64,000 nucleotides of DNA from Caenispirillum bisanense (GCF_900230255.1 NZ_OCNJ01000010.1:89247-153246), one strand, 5' to 3'. Counted from the first letter of the stretch, positions 1 through 9,485 are shown. The notes: a model not told the origin generated them from the sequence alone. Made by a program: numbers and translations.

Positions 1-883
1 AGGGGATGCCGACGGCGGCGGCGCGCTCGGGCAGGTCGGCCAAGGCCGGCGAGAAGGCCGCGAAGCCGAACAGCCGCATGCCCGGGAGCGGGCCGGGCAG
101 GGCGCGGACGAAGGCATCGGCCATCTCGTCGCTGCCGTAGCAGTGGCTCGGGCGGTGACGCATGGCCATGCCCGTCAGCACGTGGGGCGCGAAGTAGGGC
201 GGCACCAGGCTGTCGACACCCGCATGCAGGGCGGCGAGCAACTGGCAGAAGCCGAAGATGCCGCAGAACGGCAGCGCCTGCAGGCTCGGGCCGGGGCCGA
301 AGCCGTGGGCCTGCGCCACGGCCTGCGCATGGCGCACCAGGGTCGCCTGGTCGTGCAGCACCAGCTTGGGGCGGCTGGTGGTGCCCGAGGTGGTGAAGAC
401 CGCCACCGGAGCCTCAGGCCGCGACAGGTCGTCGTCCAGCGGCGCCGTCGTCTCCACCTCGGCCCAGGTCACCGCCCGGCGGCCGGGCAGGGGAGAGCCT
501 CCCGCCGGTACCACCACGGTCTCCACCGCCGCGAGGTCGTCGGCGGGGATGGCGGCGAGGATGCCGGCGAAGTCGATGGCCTTGAAGGCGGGGTCGACGG
601 CCAGCACCTTGCAGCCCGACCGCCGCAGGATGTCGCCCACCTCCGTCGCCCGGTAGCGGGTGTTGAGCGACACGGCGATGACGCCGCGGCGGGCGCAGGC
701 GAACAGCAGGGCCACCCACATGGGGCCGTTGGGCAGCCACAGCCCGACCGCATCGCCGGGGCCGACGCCGACGGCCGCCAGGGCGGCCGCGGCGCGCCGC
801 GACAGCAGATCGAGCTCGGCCGCCGAGACGCGCCCCTCGGGCGTCACCAGGGCACCGTTCAGCAGGGTCGGGAGCGTGCTCAA
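1..883 (-). CDS. AMP-dependent acyl-CoA synthetase, C-terminus beyond the window
   Basis: Member of the ANL (acyl/aryl-CoA ligase) superfamily, which activates a carboxylic acid to its CoA thioester via an acyl-adenylate. The first 294 residues are present and the gene runs off the left edge. The adenylation P-loop FTTSGTTSRPK lies at residues 163-173, preceded by the usual N-terminal fold (GDAVGLWLPNG, SLNTRY). I chose a TTG start at 883 because GGAGG sits 7 bases upstream and no in-frame ATG gives the conserved N-terminus. It begins 19 bases after the thioesterase stop, so it is the sixth visible gene of the leftward CoA operon. The substrate cannot be read from the sequence, and the C-terminal lid domain is not visible. 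Confidence 0.88.
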   Translation of the reverse strand, partial: MSTLPTLLNGALVTPEGRVSAAELDLLSRRAAAALAAVGVGPGDAVGLWLPNGPMWVALLFACARRGVIAVSLNTRYRATEVGDILRRSGCKVLAVDPAFKAIDFAGILAAIPADDLAAVETVVVPAGGSPLPGRRAVTWAEVETTAPLDDDLSRPEAPVAVFTTSGTTSRPKLVLHDQATLVRHAQAVAQAHGFGPGPSLQALPFCGIFGFCQLLAALHAGVDSLVPPYFAPHVLTGMAMRHRPSHCYGSDEMADAFVRALPGPLPGMRLFGFAAFSPALADLPERAAAVGIP

Positions 884-902
884 GGCCGGGCCTCCATCGG
901 GG

Positions 903-1349
903 TCAGGTCGCGGTCTCCGTCACCGCGATGCGGGCCAGCGCCTCGCGCATGGCCGGCGGCAGGGGAACGGGGCGGCGGGTCTCGCGGTCGACGTAGACGT
1001 GGATGAAGTGCCCCGCCGCCGCCGGGGCCGGCTCGTCGCCGCGGAACAGGCCCACCTCATAGCGCACGCTGCTGTTGCCGAGCTTCGCCACCCGCAGCCC
1101 GGCCTCGACCCGGTCGGGGAAGGTGATGGGGGCGAAGTAGCTGCAGCTCGTCTCGATGACCAGCCCGATGACCGGGCTGGTGGCGATCTCCAGCACGCCG
1201 GTGTCGATCAGGTAGCGGTTCACGACGGTGTCGAAGTAGCTGTAGTAGACCACGTTGTTGACGTGGCCATAGACATCGTTGTCCATCCAGCGCGTCGGGA
1301 TGGTGAGGAAATGGGGGTAGGCGGAGCGGTCTTCGGTCTTGCGGGACAT
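903..1349 (-). CDS. Acyl-CoA thioesterase, 4HBT/YbgC hotdog family
   Basis: 148 residues, the normal length for a single hotdog domain. The family signature RWMDNDVYGHVNNVVYYSYFD is near residues 20-40. The Asp before the GHVNN motif is the usual catalytic residue of 4-hydroxybenzoyl-CoA thioesterase-like enzymes. It should hydrolyse an acyl- or aroyl-CoA in the cytoplasm and so release free CoA. It lies between the iron alcohol dehydrogenase and the acyl-CoA ligase with gaps of about 20 bases, so it is co-transcribed with them. Family membership is clear; the substrate is unknown. Confidence 0.9.
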   Translation of the reverse strand: MSRKTEDRSAYPHFLTIPTRWMDNDVYGHVNNVVYYSYFDTVVNRYLIDTGVLEIATSPVIGLVIETSCSYFAPITFPDRVEAGLRVAKLGNSSVRYEVGLFRGDEPAPAAAGHFIHVYVDRETRRPVPLPPAMREALARIAVTETAT

Positions 1350-1371
1350 GGCCTGGCGTCCTTCCGTGCCG

Positions 1372-2526
1372 TCAGAGAATGGAGCGGTAGATGGCGAGCG
1401 CCGCCTCGGGCGTGAGGTCGCGCGGGTTGTTGACCAGCAGGCGCTCGATCTTCATGGCGTCACGTGCGAGCAGGTCGAGGTCGCCCTCGCCGACGCCGAC
1501 CTCGCGCAGCGTCTGGGCGAAGGGCATGCGGCCGACCATGTCGGTCATGGTGGCGATGAAGGCGTCGCAGGCCTCGGCGGCGTCGGCGAAGGTGCGGCCG
1601 GGGCAGGTCACCGCCGCCAGCTCGGCGTAGAGGGCCTCCGCCGCCGGCCGGTTGTAGGCCAGCACCGGCGCGAGCACGAGGGCGTTGCTCAGGCCGTGCG
1701 GCACGTGGAAGTGGCCGCCGAGCGGATAGGCGAGGGCGTGAACGGCGGCCACCGGCGCATTGGCGAAGGCGATGCCGGCGAGGCACGACCCCAGCAGCAT
1801 GGCCGAGCGCGCCTCGATGTCGCGGCCGTCGGCGATCACCCGGTCCATGTTGGCGGCGAGCAGCCCGAGGGCCTTGAGCGCCATGGCGTCGGAGATGGGG
1901 TTCTTCTTGTGCCTGCTGGTATAGGCCTCGATGGCGTGCACCATGGCGTCGATGCCGGTGGCGGCGGTGACCGCCGGCGGCAGTCCGAGCGTCAGGTCGG
2001 CGTCGAGCAGGGCGACGTCGGGGTAGAGCAGGGGCGTGACCACGCCCTTCTTCTCCTGCGTCGGCGTCGTCACGATGGAGATGGGCGTCACCTCCGACCC
2101 CGTGCCGGCGGTGGTCGGCACCTGGATCAGGGGCAGGCGCGGCCCCTTGGCGAGGCCGATGCCATAGATCTCGGCCAGCGCCTGCGGCGTGCCGCACAGC
2201 AGGGCGACCAGCTTCGCCGTATCCATGGAACTGCCGCCGCCAAGGCCGACGACGGCATCGATGCGCGCCTCGCGGGCCCTGGCGACGGCAGCCTCGACCG
2301 AGGCTTCGGGCGGGTCGGCCTCGACGTCGCTGAACAGGACGGTGTCGAGGCCGCTTTCCGTCAGCGACGCTTCGGCGCCGTGCAGCAGGCCCGCCTTCAC
2401 GAGGCCGGGGTCGGTGACCAGCAGCACGCGGCGGGCGCCCAACTCGGCGCACAGGCGGCCGAGGTGGCGGATGCCGCCGGTCTCGCACAGGATGCGCGGG
2501 GTGGTTTCGAAGGTGATCGCGTTCAT
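1372..2526 (-). CDS. Iron-containing alcohol dehydrogenase (Fe-ADH / maleylacetate reductase-like)
   Basis: 384 residues, typical for type III iron-dependent alcohol dehydrogenases, which interconvert alcohols and carbonyls with NAD(P). The nucleotide-binding motif GGGSSMDTAK is near residue 95. The metal ligands expected in the family are visible as the Asp and His of GIDAMVHAIEAY and the two His of AVHALAYPLGGHFHVPHG. The open frame extends further upstream, but that part overlaps the thiolase, so the ATG at 2526 (MNAITFETTP) is the true start, 17 bases after the thiolase stop. Within a CoA-dependent operon it may reduce or oxidise a pathway semialdehyde or alcohol. That role is inference. 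Confidence 0.9.
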   Translation of the reverse strand: MNAITFETTPRILCETGGIRHLGRLCAELGARRVLLVTDPGLVKAGLLHGAEASLTESGLDTVLFSDVEADPPEASVEAAVARAREARIDAVVGLGGGSSMDTAKLVALLCGTPQALAEIYGIGLAKGPRLPLIQVPTTAGTGSEVTPISIVTTPTQEKKGVVTPLLYPDVALLDADLTLGLPPAVTAATGIDAMVHAIEAYTSRHKKNPISDAMALKALGLLAANMDRVIADGRDIEARSAMLLGSCLAGIAFANAPVAAVHALAYPLGGHFHVPHGLSNALVLAPVLAYNRPAAEALYAELAAVTCPGRTFADAAEACDAFIATMTDMVGRMPFAQTLREVGVGEGDLDLLARDAMKIERLLVNNPRDLTPEAALAIYRSIL

Positions 2527-2543
2527 GGACGGATTTCCTTTCG

Positions 2544-3746
2544 TCAGGCCACTTCGAACAGGCCGGCTGCGCCCATGCCGCCGCCGACGCACATGGTGAC
2601 GACGACGTACTTCACGCCGCGCCGCCGCCCCTCGATCAGCGCGTGGCCGACCATGCGGGAGCCGGACATGCCGTAAGGGTGGCCGATGGCGATGGCGCCG
2701 CCGTTCACGTTCAGGCGCTCGTCGGGGATGCCGAGGCGGTCGCGACAGGGAATGACCTGGGCGGCGAAGGCCTCGTTCAGTTCCCACAGACCGATGTCGT
2801 CGACCCGGAGGCCGTGGGCGGCGAGCAGTTTGGGCACGGCGAAGACAGGCCCCATGCCCATCTCGTCAGGGTCGCAGCCGGCGACGGCGATGCCGCGGTA
2901 GACGCCGAGCGGGGCGAGGCCGCGCCGTTCCGCCTCGCGGCGCTCCATGACCACGCAGGCGGAGGCACCGTCGGACAGCTGCGAGGCGTTGCCGGCGGTG
3001 ACGTACTCGCCGACCGCCACCTGCTGCCCGTCGCGGAACACCGGCGCCAGTTTGGCGAGGCTTTCCAGGCTGGTGCCGGGGCGGTTGCCTTCGTCCCGCT
3101 CCAGGGTGACGTCGCGGTGCGACACCGCACCCGTGGCGCGGTCGACCACCGCCATGCGGGCGGTCAGCGGCACGATCTCGGCATCGAACCGGCCGGCGGC
3201 CTGGGCCTCGGCGGTGCGCGCCTGGGATTGCACGGCATAGGCGTCCTGCGCCTCGCGCGAAATCCCGCAGCGGCGCGAGACGATTTCCGCCGTCTCCACC
3301 ATGGAGATGAAGATGTCCGGGCGGTGCTCCACCAGCCAGGGGTCGCGCCAGCGGTGGGTGTTCATGCGCTCGGTCTGCACCAGCGACACCGACTCGAGGC
3401 CGCCGCCGACGGTGACGGTCATGCCGTCGGCGATGATCTGGCGGGCGGCGATGGCGATGGCCATGAGGCCCGAGGCGCACTGGCGGTCGACGCTCATGGC
3501 CGCGACCGAGGTCGGCAGCCCGGCCCGCAGGGCGCTCTGGCGGGCGATGTTCATGTGGGTGGAGCCCTGTTGCAGGGCGGCCCCCAGGATGACGTCGTCC
3601 ACCTCGGCCGGATCGACGCCCGCGCGGTCGAGGGCGTGGCGGATGGCGTGCCCGCCCAGCGCCGGCGCTTCCAGGTCGTTGAAGGCGCCGCGGTAGGCCT
3701 TGCCGATGGGCGTGCGGGCGGTGGAGACGATGACGGCTTCTCGCAT
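2544..3746 (-). CDS. Thiolase (acetyl-CoA C-acyltransferase)
   Basis: 400 residues, full-length thiolase superfamily. The nucleophilic Cys is in DRQCASGL (near residue 90), the catalytic His in [15 protein letters not shown], and the second active-site Cys in MCVGGGMG near the C-terminus, so all catalytic positions are intact. It should cleave a 3-ketoacyl-CoA with CoA to give acetyl-CoA and a shortened acyl-CoA. It sits directly after the SDR dehydrogenase (17-base gap), which would make its 3-keto substrate. The MaoC, SDR and thiolase order reproduces the last three steps of beta-oxidation. Running in the biosynthetic direction is possible but less likely here. Confidence 0.94.
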   Translation of the reverse strand: MREAVIVSTARTPIGKAYRGAFNDLEAPALGGHAIRHALDRAGVDPAEVDDVILGAALQQGSTHMNIARQSALRAGLPTSVAAMSVDRQCASGLMAIAIAARQIIADGMTVTVGGGLESVSLVQTERMNTHRWRDPWLVEHRPDIFISMVETAEIVSRRCGISREAQDAYAVQSQARTAEAQAAGRFDAEIVPLTARMAVVDRATGAVSHRDVTLERDEGNRPGTSLESLAKLAPVFRDGQQVAVGEYVTAGNASQLSDGASACVVMERREAERRGLAPLGVYRGIAVAGCDPDEMGMGPVFAVPKLLAAHGLRVDDIGLWELNEAFAAQVIPCRDRLGIPDERLNVNGGAIAIGHPYGMSGSRMVGHALIEGRRRGVKYVVVTMCVGGGMGAAGLFEVA

Positions 3747-3763
3747 GGCGCGGCCCCCGGCGG

Positions 3764-4648
3764 TCAGGATGCGGTGCGGCGGGCGGCGCCGGCGCGCGAC
3801 AGGATGCGCTCGACGTGCTGCGGCCCGGATTCGAACTCGGTCGGCGCGCCCATGTCGGCGATGCGGTCGAAGGCGGCGGCGACGGCTTCGGGCGTGCGCT
3901 CGTCCTCAGGCAGGAAAACGCCCTCGGACTCGACGATGGCGAGGCGGGCGTAGGTGCCGGCGCCGGCCAGCAGGACGGTGCGGCTCGGGGCGTTTTCCGA
4001 CACCAGGAACAGGGCGGCGGGGGTGGCGTATTCCGGCTTCAGGGCGGCGAGCGCGTCGGCGTCGAACAGGTCCTGGGTCATGCGGGTGGCGGCGGTCGGG
4101 GCCAGCGCATTGACGCAGATGCCGTACTTGGCGCCTTCCAGGTGCAGCACGTTCATCAGGCCGACCTGGCCGGCCTTGGCGGCGCCGTAGTTGGACTGGC
4201 CGAAGTTGCCGTAGACGCCCGAGGTCGACGTGGTCATGAGGATGCGGCCGTACTGCTGCTCGCGCATGATGGCCCACACCGCCTTGCTGCAGGTCGCCGC
4301 GCCCATGAGGTGGACGTCGACCACGGCGCGGAAGTCTTCCAGCGCCATCTTCACGAAGGTCTTGTCGCGCAGGATGCCGGCGTTGTTGATGAGGATGTCG
4401 ATGCGGCCCCAGGCCTCCATGGCGCGGCCGACCATGGCGTCGACCTGGGCGGCGTCGGTGACGTCGACGGCGGCGGCCATGGCCTCGCCGCCGGCGGCGC
4501 GGACTTCCTCGGCCACCGCCTCGGCGCCGCTCATGTCGGCGATGACCACCTTGGCGCCGCGGGCGGCCAGGGCGAGGGCGTGGGACCGGCCGAGCCCGGT
4601 GCCGGCGCCGGTGACGATGGCGACGCGGCCGTCGAATCGCAGGGACAT
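3764..4648 (-). CDS. Short-chain dehydrogenase, 3-hydroxyacyl-CoA dehydrogenase type
   Basis: 294 residues starting at ATG 4648 ([16 protein letters not shown]). The open frame continues upstream, but that stretch is the shadow of the next gene. The Rossmann motif [12 protein letters not shown] is at residues 13-24, NNAGILRDK near 93, and the catalytic Ser with YGAAK follow. The NNAGILRDK and [15 protein letters not shown] segments resemble the dehydrogenase domain of peroxisomal multifunctional enzyme type 2. The C-terminus is longer than a minimal SDR (about 250). It lies between the MaoC hydratase and the thiolase, so NAD-dependent oxidation of a 3-hydroxyacyl-CoA is the best proposal. Confidence 0.9.
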   Translation of the reverse strand: MSLRFDGRVAIVTGAGTGLGRSHALALAARGAKVVIADMSGAEAVAEEVRAAGGEAMAAAVDVTDAAQVDAMVGRAMEAWGRIDILINNAGILRDKTFVKMALEDFRAVVDVHLMGAATCSKAVWAIMREQQYGRILMTTSTSGVYGNFGQSNYGAAKAGQVGLMNVLHLEGAKYGICVNALAPTAATRMTQDLFDADALAALKPEYATPAALFLVSENAPSRTVLLAGAGTYARLAIVESEGVFLPEDERTPEAVAAAFDRIADMGAPTEFESGPQHVERILSRAGAARRTAS

Positions 4649-4659
4649 GGAAAGGCTCC

Positions 4660-5124
4660 TTACTTGAGAACGGTGAGAATCAGCCAGTCGGCGGCGAGCG
4701 CCGGACGGGCGGCGCCCTCGGCTTCGACGGTCACGGCATAGGTGGCGAGGTGCTGGTTGCGGCCCTTGTCGGTCAAATCCGACAGGGTGAAGCGGCCGCG
4801 GATGCGGCTGCCGGCCGGCACCGGCGACAGGAAGCGGACCCGGTCGAAGCCGTAGTTGATGCTCACCGCGGTGTTCTGGATACCGGGGAGTACGTCGAGG
4901 CTCATGGCCGTCAGCAGCGACAGGGTGAGGAAGCCGTGGGCGATGGTGCCGCCGAAGGGGCTGTCGGTGGCGGCGCGGGCCGGGTCGACGTGGATGAACT
5001 GGTGGTCCTCGGTCAGGTCGGCGAAGGCGTCGACCTTGGGCTGGTCGAGCTGGAACCAGCGGGAAACCCCGATCTCGGTCCCCGTGCGCCGAGCCAGTTC
5101 GGCGATGTCGATGGCGGGCTGCAT
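4660..5124 (-). CDS. MaoC-like (R)-specific enoyl-CoA hydratase
   Basis: 154 residues, one hotdog domain of the MaoC/hydratase-2 type. The family motif runs from DHQFIHVDPARA through SPFGGTIAHGFLTLSLL, with the catalytic Asp and His of hydratase-2 enzymes. It should add water to a trans-2-enoyl-CoA, giving the 3-hydroxyacyl-CoA for the SDR enzyme 11 bases downstream. It is the first gene of the leftward operon. The divergent region before it (5125-5363) carries the inverted repeat at 5189-5206, so its expression is probably repressed by the neighbouring TetR protein. Confidence 0.92.
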   Translation of the reverse strand: MQPAIDIAELARRTGTEIGVSRWFQLDQPKVDAFADLTEDHQFIHVDPARAATDSPFGGTIAHGFLTLSLLTAMSLDVLPGIQNTAVSINYGFDRVRFLSPVPAGSRIRGRFTLSDLTDKGRNQHLATYAVTVEAEGAARPALAADWLILTVLK

Positions 5125-5188
5125 CCCTGTCTCCCGTTGATGATCCGCAAGGCGGCGGTGGCGGATTTCCTTGCTCCGCCGGCGACGA

Positions 5189-5206
5189 ACATACTAAGTA
5201 GTATGT
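5189..5206. promoter_or_regulatory. Inverted-repeat operator, copy 1 (TetR site, inferred)
   Basis: ACATACTAAGTAGTATGT is a perfect inverted repeat with 8-base arms and a 2-base centre. It lies in the divergent region between the MaoC gene and the TetR gene. The same outer arms (ACATACT and AGTATGT, spacer ending GT) recur at 7830-7847, upstream of the CaiC-like ligase and the enoyl-CoA hydratase. A plausible leftward promoter (TGGACA, 17 bases, TACTAC) would place the repeat over its -10 element. Assignment to the adjacent TetR protein is inference from location and symmetry. Confidence 0.72.
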
Positions 5207-5363
5207 CAGCGGACGCCGGTTGTCCAGCCATCGCATCGGGCGCCGGTGCGGCGGGCTTCGTCGGCACTGGGAATGAGGCGGGCCGCGGTGTAAGTGTAGG
5301 AGCGCCGCGGCAGGGCGCGGGAGGGGGCCGGACCACCGGCCCGACCGGCCGCCGCGGGCATCG

Positions 5364-6026
5364 ATGGACGGGACGAACGACATGGCGAGAGGGACGCTCC
5401 GCGAGGCTCCGCGCAGCGACAAGAACGGCAACGCCGAGCTTCTGCAGGCGGCGGCCGAGTGCTTCATGGAGCAGGGCTTCCATGCCACCAGCATCGACGA
5501 CGTGGCGCGGCGGCTGGGGGCGACGAAGGGGCGCGTCTACCACTACTACCGGTCCAAGACGGACCTGTTCTTCGACGTCCACCGCGAGGGCATGCGCCGC
5601 AACTTCGAGGCGGTGCGGCCGGTGGTGCGCGGTCCCGACAAGGGCGGCGTGCGCCTGCGCGCCATGTTCCTGCGCCACGCCCTGTCGATGATGGAGAACC
5701 TGGCCTTCGAGACGGTCGTCGTGCAGGGCGTCCACATGCACCGGCTGGCCGCCACGACGCCCGAACAGCGCCGCGTGCTCAACGAGCTGATGACCATCCG
5801 CAACGACTTCGAGGCTCTGTTCAAGTCCGTCGCCTACGAGGGCGTCGAGGACGGCAGCATCAAGGCGCCGGACGTCTCCATCGCCATCAAGGCGGCGCTC
5901 GGCGCGCTCAACTGGATCTGCATCTGGTACCGCCCGCGCACCGGCGAGACCGAGGACGACCGCCTGATCCTGGCCGAGAAGATCGTCGACACCATCATGC
6001 ACGGGCTGGCGGCGGAGGCGGAGTAA
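5364..6026 (+). CDS. TetR/AcrR-family transcriptional regulator
   Basis: 220 residues. The N-terminal helix-turn-helix is clear (AAECFMEQGFHATSIDDVARRLGATKGRVYHYYRSKTDLF in outline, residues about 30-70). The rest is the helical ligand-binding domain. The ATG at 5364 gives MDGTND; an alternative ATG at 5382 (MARGTL) is equally possible, as neither has a strong ribosome site. It is divergent from the MaoC operon with operator copy 1 between them, the usual arrangement for an autoregulated repressor that senses a pathway acyl-CoA. The stop codon TAA forms the loop of a 7-bp GC stem (6017-6033) that may separate it from the convergent ligase gene. Confidence 0.92.
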   Translation: MDGTNDMARGTLREAPRSDKNGNAELLQAAAECFMEQGFHATSIDDVARRLGATKGRVYHYYRSKTDLFFDVHREGMRRNFEAVRPVVRGPDKGGVRLRAMFLRHALSMMENLAFETVVVQGVHMHRLAATTPEQRRVLNELMTIRNDFEALFKSVAYEGVEDGSIKAPDVSIAIKAALGALNWICIWYRPRTGETEDDRLILAEKIVDTIMHGLAAEAE

Positions 6027-6051
6027 CTCCGCCGCCGTCGTCGCGCTCCCG

Positions 6052-7668
6052 TCAGGTCAGGCGCTCGCGCTGGAGGCGCACGCCGGCCGCCTCGCGGTCC
6101 CAGGTGTCGGCGGTCAGGCCCTGGGTGCGCAGGACGTGCTTCTGCAACTTGCCGCTGGCGGTCTTCGGCAGGTCGTCCACCACCCGCACGTAGCGCGGCA
6201 CCATGAAGTGGGGCAGGCGCGGGGCGAGGAAGGCGATCAGCTCCGCCGGGTCCACCGTCTCGCCCGCCACCGGCGTCACCACGGCCAGCACGTCGTCCTC
6301 GCTGACGGCGCTCGGCACGGCGATGGCCATGGCTTCGCGGACCTTGGGGTGGGCGCAGATCTCGGTCTCCAGCTCGAAGGACGAGATGTTCTCGCCGCGC
6401 CGGCGGATGACGTCCTTCATGCGGTCGACGAAGAAGAATCGGCCGCTTTCGTCCTTGCGGAAGGCGTCGCCGGTGTGGAACCAGCCGTTGCGCATGGCCT
6501 TCACCGTCGCCTCGGGGTTCTTGTAGTAACCGCTACACAGGGCCCACGGCCGCGACGAGCGGATGATGAGTTCACCAACCTGGCCGACCGGCACTTCCTG
6601 GTCGTTGGCGTCGACCACCCGCAGCTCGAAGCAGGGGCGCGGCAGGCCGGCGAGGCCGGCTTCGGTGATGCCGGGGCCGGCGGTCAGCGGGCTCGCGATC
6701 TCGGTCATGTTGTAGACGGTGTAGAGGTCGACGCCGAAGCGGCCGTGGAAGGCCGCCGCCTCCTCGCCGAAGGGCACGATGAAGGCCTTCTTCAGCGGGT
6801 GGTCGCGGTCCTGGTCGGTGGCCGGCGCCTTCAGCAGGAAGTTGGCCATCACCCCGAGCAGCAGCACCACCGTCGACCCGGTATCCCGGATGGCCGGCCA
6901 GAAGTCGGCGGTGCGGAACTCGGGCACCATGGCCATGGTGCCGCCGTGGGCGAGCACGGCATAGACATAGAGCGTGCTGCCGCAGTGGAAGATGGGGCCG
7001 CAGATCATGCAGCAGTCGTCTTCCGTCACCGCCGCCATGGCGTCCGGCCCCATGGTGTAGAGCTGCACGTAGGACGACACCACGCCCTTGGCCGCCCCGG
7101 TGGTGCCCGAGGTGTACATGATCGCCTGCACGTCCCACGGCTTGATGGGGCGGTCGAGCGCCAGGTCGGCGGGCGTCGGGTCGACGTCCTCGAGCGGCGC
7201 CACCGTCACGCCGGGCAGGGCGGGCGGCGCTTCCGCCGAGTCGCCGACGCAGAGGATGCGCGTCACCTTGCCGGGCGACAGGTCGGCCAGGCGCGGCAGC
7301 AGGGCGCGGTGGGCGATCAGCGTCGGGGCGTCGGCGTCGTCCAGGATGTGCTCCAGCGGCCGGCCGCGCGCGGCGGTGTTGAGCGGCACGTAGACCGCGC
7401 CGAGCAGGTTGATGGCGAACCAGGCCGTCAGCAGGTCGGGGCCGTTGCCCATCCAGCACAGCACGTGATCGCCCTGGCCGACGCCGGCCCGGCGCAGGGC
7501 GGCGGCGCGGCGGCGGACGCGGTCGAGCGTCTCGGCGTAGGTCCAGGTCTCGCCCTTCCAGAACCGGACGAACGCGCGGTCGGGGAAGCGTGCCGCCTGC
7601 TTCTCCAGCAGATCCTTGAGGACGCAGTCTTCCGGCGCGGGAATACGCGAGGCGTCGTGGGCGGTCAT
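6052..7668 (-). CDS. ATP-dependent acyl-CoA ligase, CaiC-like
   Basis: 538 residues, a full ANL-superfamily ligase. The P-loop is MYTSGTTGAAKGV, the A5-type motif is YNMTE, the hinge/A8 region is FFVDRMKDVIRRRGENISS, and the C-terminal catalytic Lys is in LPKTASGKLQK. The sequence around the acyl pocket (FHCGSTLYVYAVLAHGG) resembles crotonobetaine/carnitine CoA ligases (CaiC), but the substrate cannot be fixed. ATG 7668 (MTAHDASR) was chosen; the longer frame starts in a region unlike the family. It diverges from the enoyl-CoA hydratase, with operator copy 2 between them, so it probably belongs to the same TetR regulon as the MaoC operon. Confidence 0.9.
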   Translation of the reverse strand: MTAHDASRIPAPEDCVLKDLLEKQAARFPDRAFVRFWKGETWTYAETLDRVRRRAAALRRAGVGQGDHVLCWMGNGPDLLTAWFAINLLGAVYVPLNTAARGRPLEHILDDADAPTLIAHRALLPRLADLSPGKVTRILCVGDSAEAPPALPGVTVAPLEDVDPTPADLALDRPIKPWDVQAIMYTSGTTGAAKGVVSSYVQLYTMGPDAMAAVTEDDCCMICGPIFHCGSTLYVYAVLAHGGTMAMVPEFRTADFWPAIRDTGSTVVLLLGVMANFLLKAPATDQDRDHPLKKAFIVPFGEEAAAFHGRFGVDLYTVYNMTEIASPLTAGPGITEAGLAGLPRPCFELRVVDANDQEVPVGQVGELIIRSSRPWALCSGYYKNPEATVKAMRNGWFHTGDAFRKDESGRFFFVDRMKDVIRRRGENISSFELETEICAHPKVREAMAIAVPSAVSEDDVLAVVTPVAGETVDPAELIAFLAPRLPHFMVPRYVRVVDDLPKTASGKLQKHVLRTQGLTADTWDREAAGVRLQRERLT

Positions 7669-7829
7669 GGTCGGAGGGCCTCCCTGGTGCGAGCGCGGCG
7701 CCCGACGGGCTGCGTGCGTCTTGTGGCTTAAGCTGCCGGCGTCCGTCCCGCGGGGGATCGTCACCGGCCGTCGTGCGTTTCTAGAAATTCCCGGCGGCTC
7801 CCATCGGCGCCGCTTATCGAACTATTGCA

Positions 7830-7847
7830 ACATACTCCGTAGTATGT
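7830..7847. promoter_or_regulatory. Inverted-repeat operator, copy 2
   Basis: ACATACTCCGTAGTATGT has 7-base perfect arms around a 4-base centre and matches copy 1 (5189-5206) at 16 of 18 positions. It lies in the 226-base divergent region between the CaiC-like ligase (leftward) and the enoyl-CoA hydratase/Liv operon (rightward). On the minus strand its edge overlaps a consensus -35 element TTGACA (7845-7850), so a bound repressor could block the ligase promoter. It links the transporter operon to the MaoC operon's regulator. Confidence 0.72.
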
Positions 7848-7894
7848 CAAAAGGGTTCTAAGAGCGAAAATGCACGCCGCCGGGAGGAATGACG

Positions 7895-8644
7895 ATGGGA
7901 TTGGTGACCGTTGAGCGCAGCGGGGCCGTGGCGCTGGTGCGCTACGATCGCGGCGGATCGGCCAATGCACTGAGCGCCGCCGCCATGGCGGAACTGATCG
8001 CCACTGCCGACTCCTTGCGCGCCGACCGCACCGTCGCGGCCGTCGTCCTGACCGGCACGCCGCGCGTCTTCTGTGCCGGCATCGACCTCTCCGATCCCGC
8101 CCTGTGGGGCGCGCCGGGCGAAGAGCAGTCGCCGGCGCCGCTGGCCGCCGCCGAGCAGGGCAAGGCCCTGTGCGAGGCCTGGGCCGGGCTGCCGCAGATC
8201 ACCGTCGCCGCCGTCGAAGGCGCCGCCATCGGCGGTGGGGCCGTGCTGGCGCAGGCGCTGGACTGGCGGGTGATGGGGCGCGGCGCCCGCATGCGCCTGC
8301 CGGAAGCCCGCCTCGGCTTCAACCTCGCGTGGGGCACGCTGCCGCGGCTGGTGTCGCTCATCGGGCCGGCGCGGGCCAAGCGCGCCCTGTTCACCGACAT
8401 GCAGATCGATGCCGCCCTGGCCGCCGATTGGGGCCTCGCCGATGCCGTGGTCGACGATGGCGCCGCCGTCGCCGAGGCCATGCGGCTCGCCGCCGAGGCC
8501 GCCCAGGTACCGGGGCCGGTGCTGCGCATGACCAAGCGCGCCATCGCCGCCCAGGTGGAGGCGCCGCACCTCGCCCATGCCGATGCCGAGCAGTTCCTGC
8601 TGAGCATCTGGATGGCGCAGCGGGACAAGGGCGCGCGCGCCTGA
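7895..8644 (+). CDS. Enoyl-CoA hydratase/isomerase family protein
   Basis: 249 residues of the crotonase superfamily. The oxyanion-hole segments are visible as FCAGIDLSD and AAIGGGAVLA, followed by LPEARLGF. The second ATG (7895) is preferred because GGGAGG lies 7 bases upstream; the first ATG at 7889 is only 1-2 bases from that site. Hydration or isomerisation of an enoyl-CoA is likely. The short length and altered active-site positions relative to FadB-type hydratases leave the exact reaction open. It heads the rightward operon, whose next genes encode a Liv-type importer, and is transcribed away from operator copy 2. Confidence 0.87.
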   Translation: MGLVTVERSGAVALVRYDRGGSANALSAAAMAELIATADSLRADRTVAAVVLTGTPRVFCAGIDLSDPALWGAPGEEQSPAPLAAAEQGKALCEAWAGLPQITVAAVEGAAIGGGAVLAQALDWRVMGRGARMRLPEARLGFNLAWGTLPRLVSLIGPARAKRALFTDMQIDAALAADWGLADAVVDDGAAVAEAMRLAAEAAQVPGPVLRMTKRAIAAQVEAPHLAHADAEQFLLSIWMAQRDKGARA

Positions 8645-8731
8645 TCCGGCGAGCGGACGAGGCGGCGGGTCAGGCCGCGAACCAGAGCGCGACCAGCGCC
8701 GAACGGTGATGGGTGGGGAGTAACGGCGAGA

Positions 8732-9485
8732 ATGGCGATGAACGACGATTACGTCATCGAAACCCGCGACATGTCGAAGTCTTTTCGCGGCTTCATGGCG
8801 GTCACGGGCGTGAACCTGCGGGTCCGGCGCAACACCATCCATGCCCTCATCGGGCCGAACGGGGCCGGCAAGACCACCTGCTTCAACCTCATCACCAAGT
8901 TCCTGCAGCCGAGCAGCGGGCAGATCCTGCTCAACGGCCGCGACGTGACGCGGCTGAAGCCGGCCCAGGTCGCCCGCCGCGGCATGGTGCGCAGCTTCCA
9001 GATCTCGTCGGTGTTTCCCCACCTGACGGTGCTGGAGAACCTGCGCGTCGCCTTGCAGCGCAAGATGAACAACAGCTTTCACTTCTGGCGCTCCGACCGC
9101 TGCCTCGACCAGTTGAACGACCGCGCGCGCGAGCTGATCGCCGACGTCGGCCTGGCGGAGTTCGAGGGGGCGCTCGCCGCCGAGCTGCCCTACGGCCGCA
9201 AGCGCGGCCTGGAGCTGGCGACCACCATGGCGCTGGAACCCGAGGTCATGCTGCTCGACGAGCCCATGGCCGGCATGGGGACGGAAGACATCCAGCGCAC
9301 CGCCGAACTGATCCGCCGCGTCGCGCAAGGGCGCACCGTGCTGATGGTGGAGCACAACATCAACGTGGTGGCCGACCTGTCGGACACCATCACCGTCCTG
9401 CAACGCGGCGAGATCCTGGCCGAGGGCTCCTATGCCGAAATCTCGTCCAACCGCGACGTCATCACCGCCTACATGGGAAGCGAGC

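Noticed and set aside
143..1006. 287-codon plus-strand frame at the left edge
   Set aside because: Antisense to the acyl-CoA synthetase; no recognisable motifs, composition biased to His/Arg/Gly.
6017..6033. Stem GGCGGAG-TAA-CTCCGCC as a bidirectional terminator
   Set aside because: Only 7 bp, no T-tract, and GC inverted repeats of this size are frequent by chance here; left as a note under the TetR gene.
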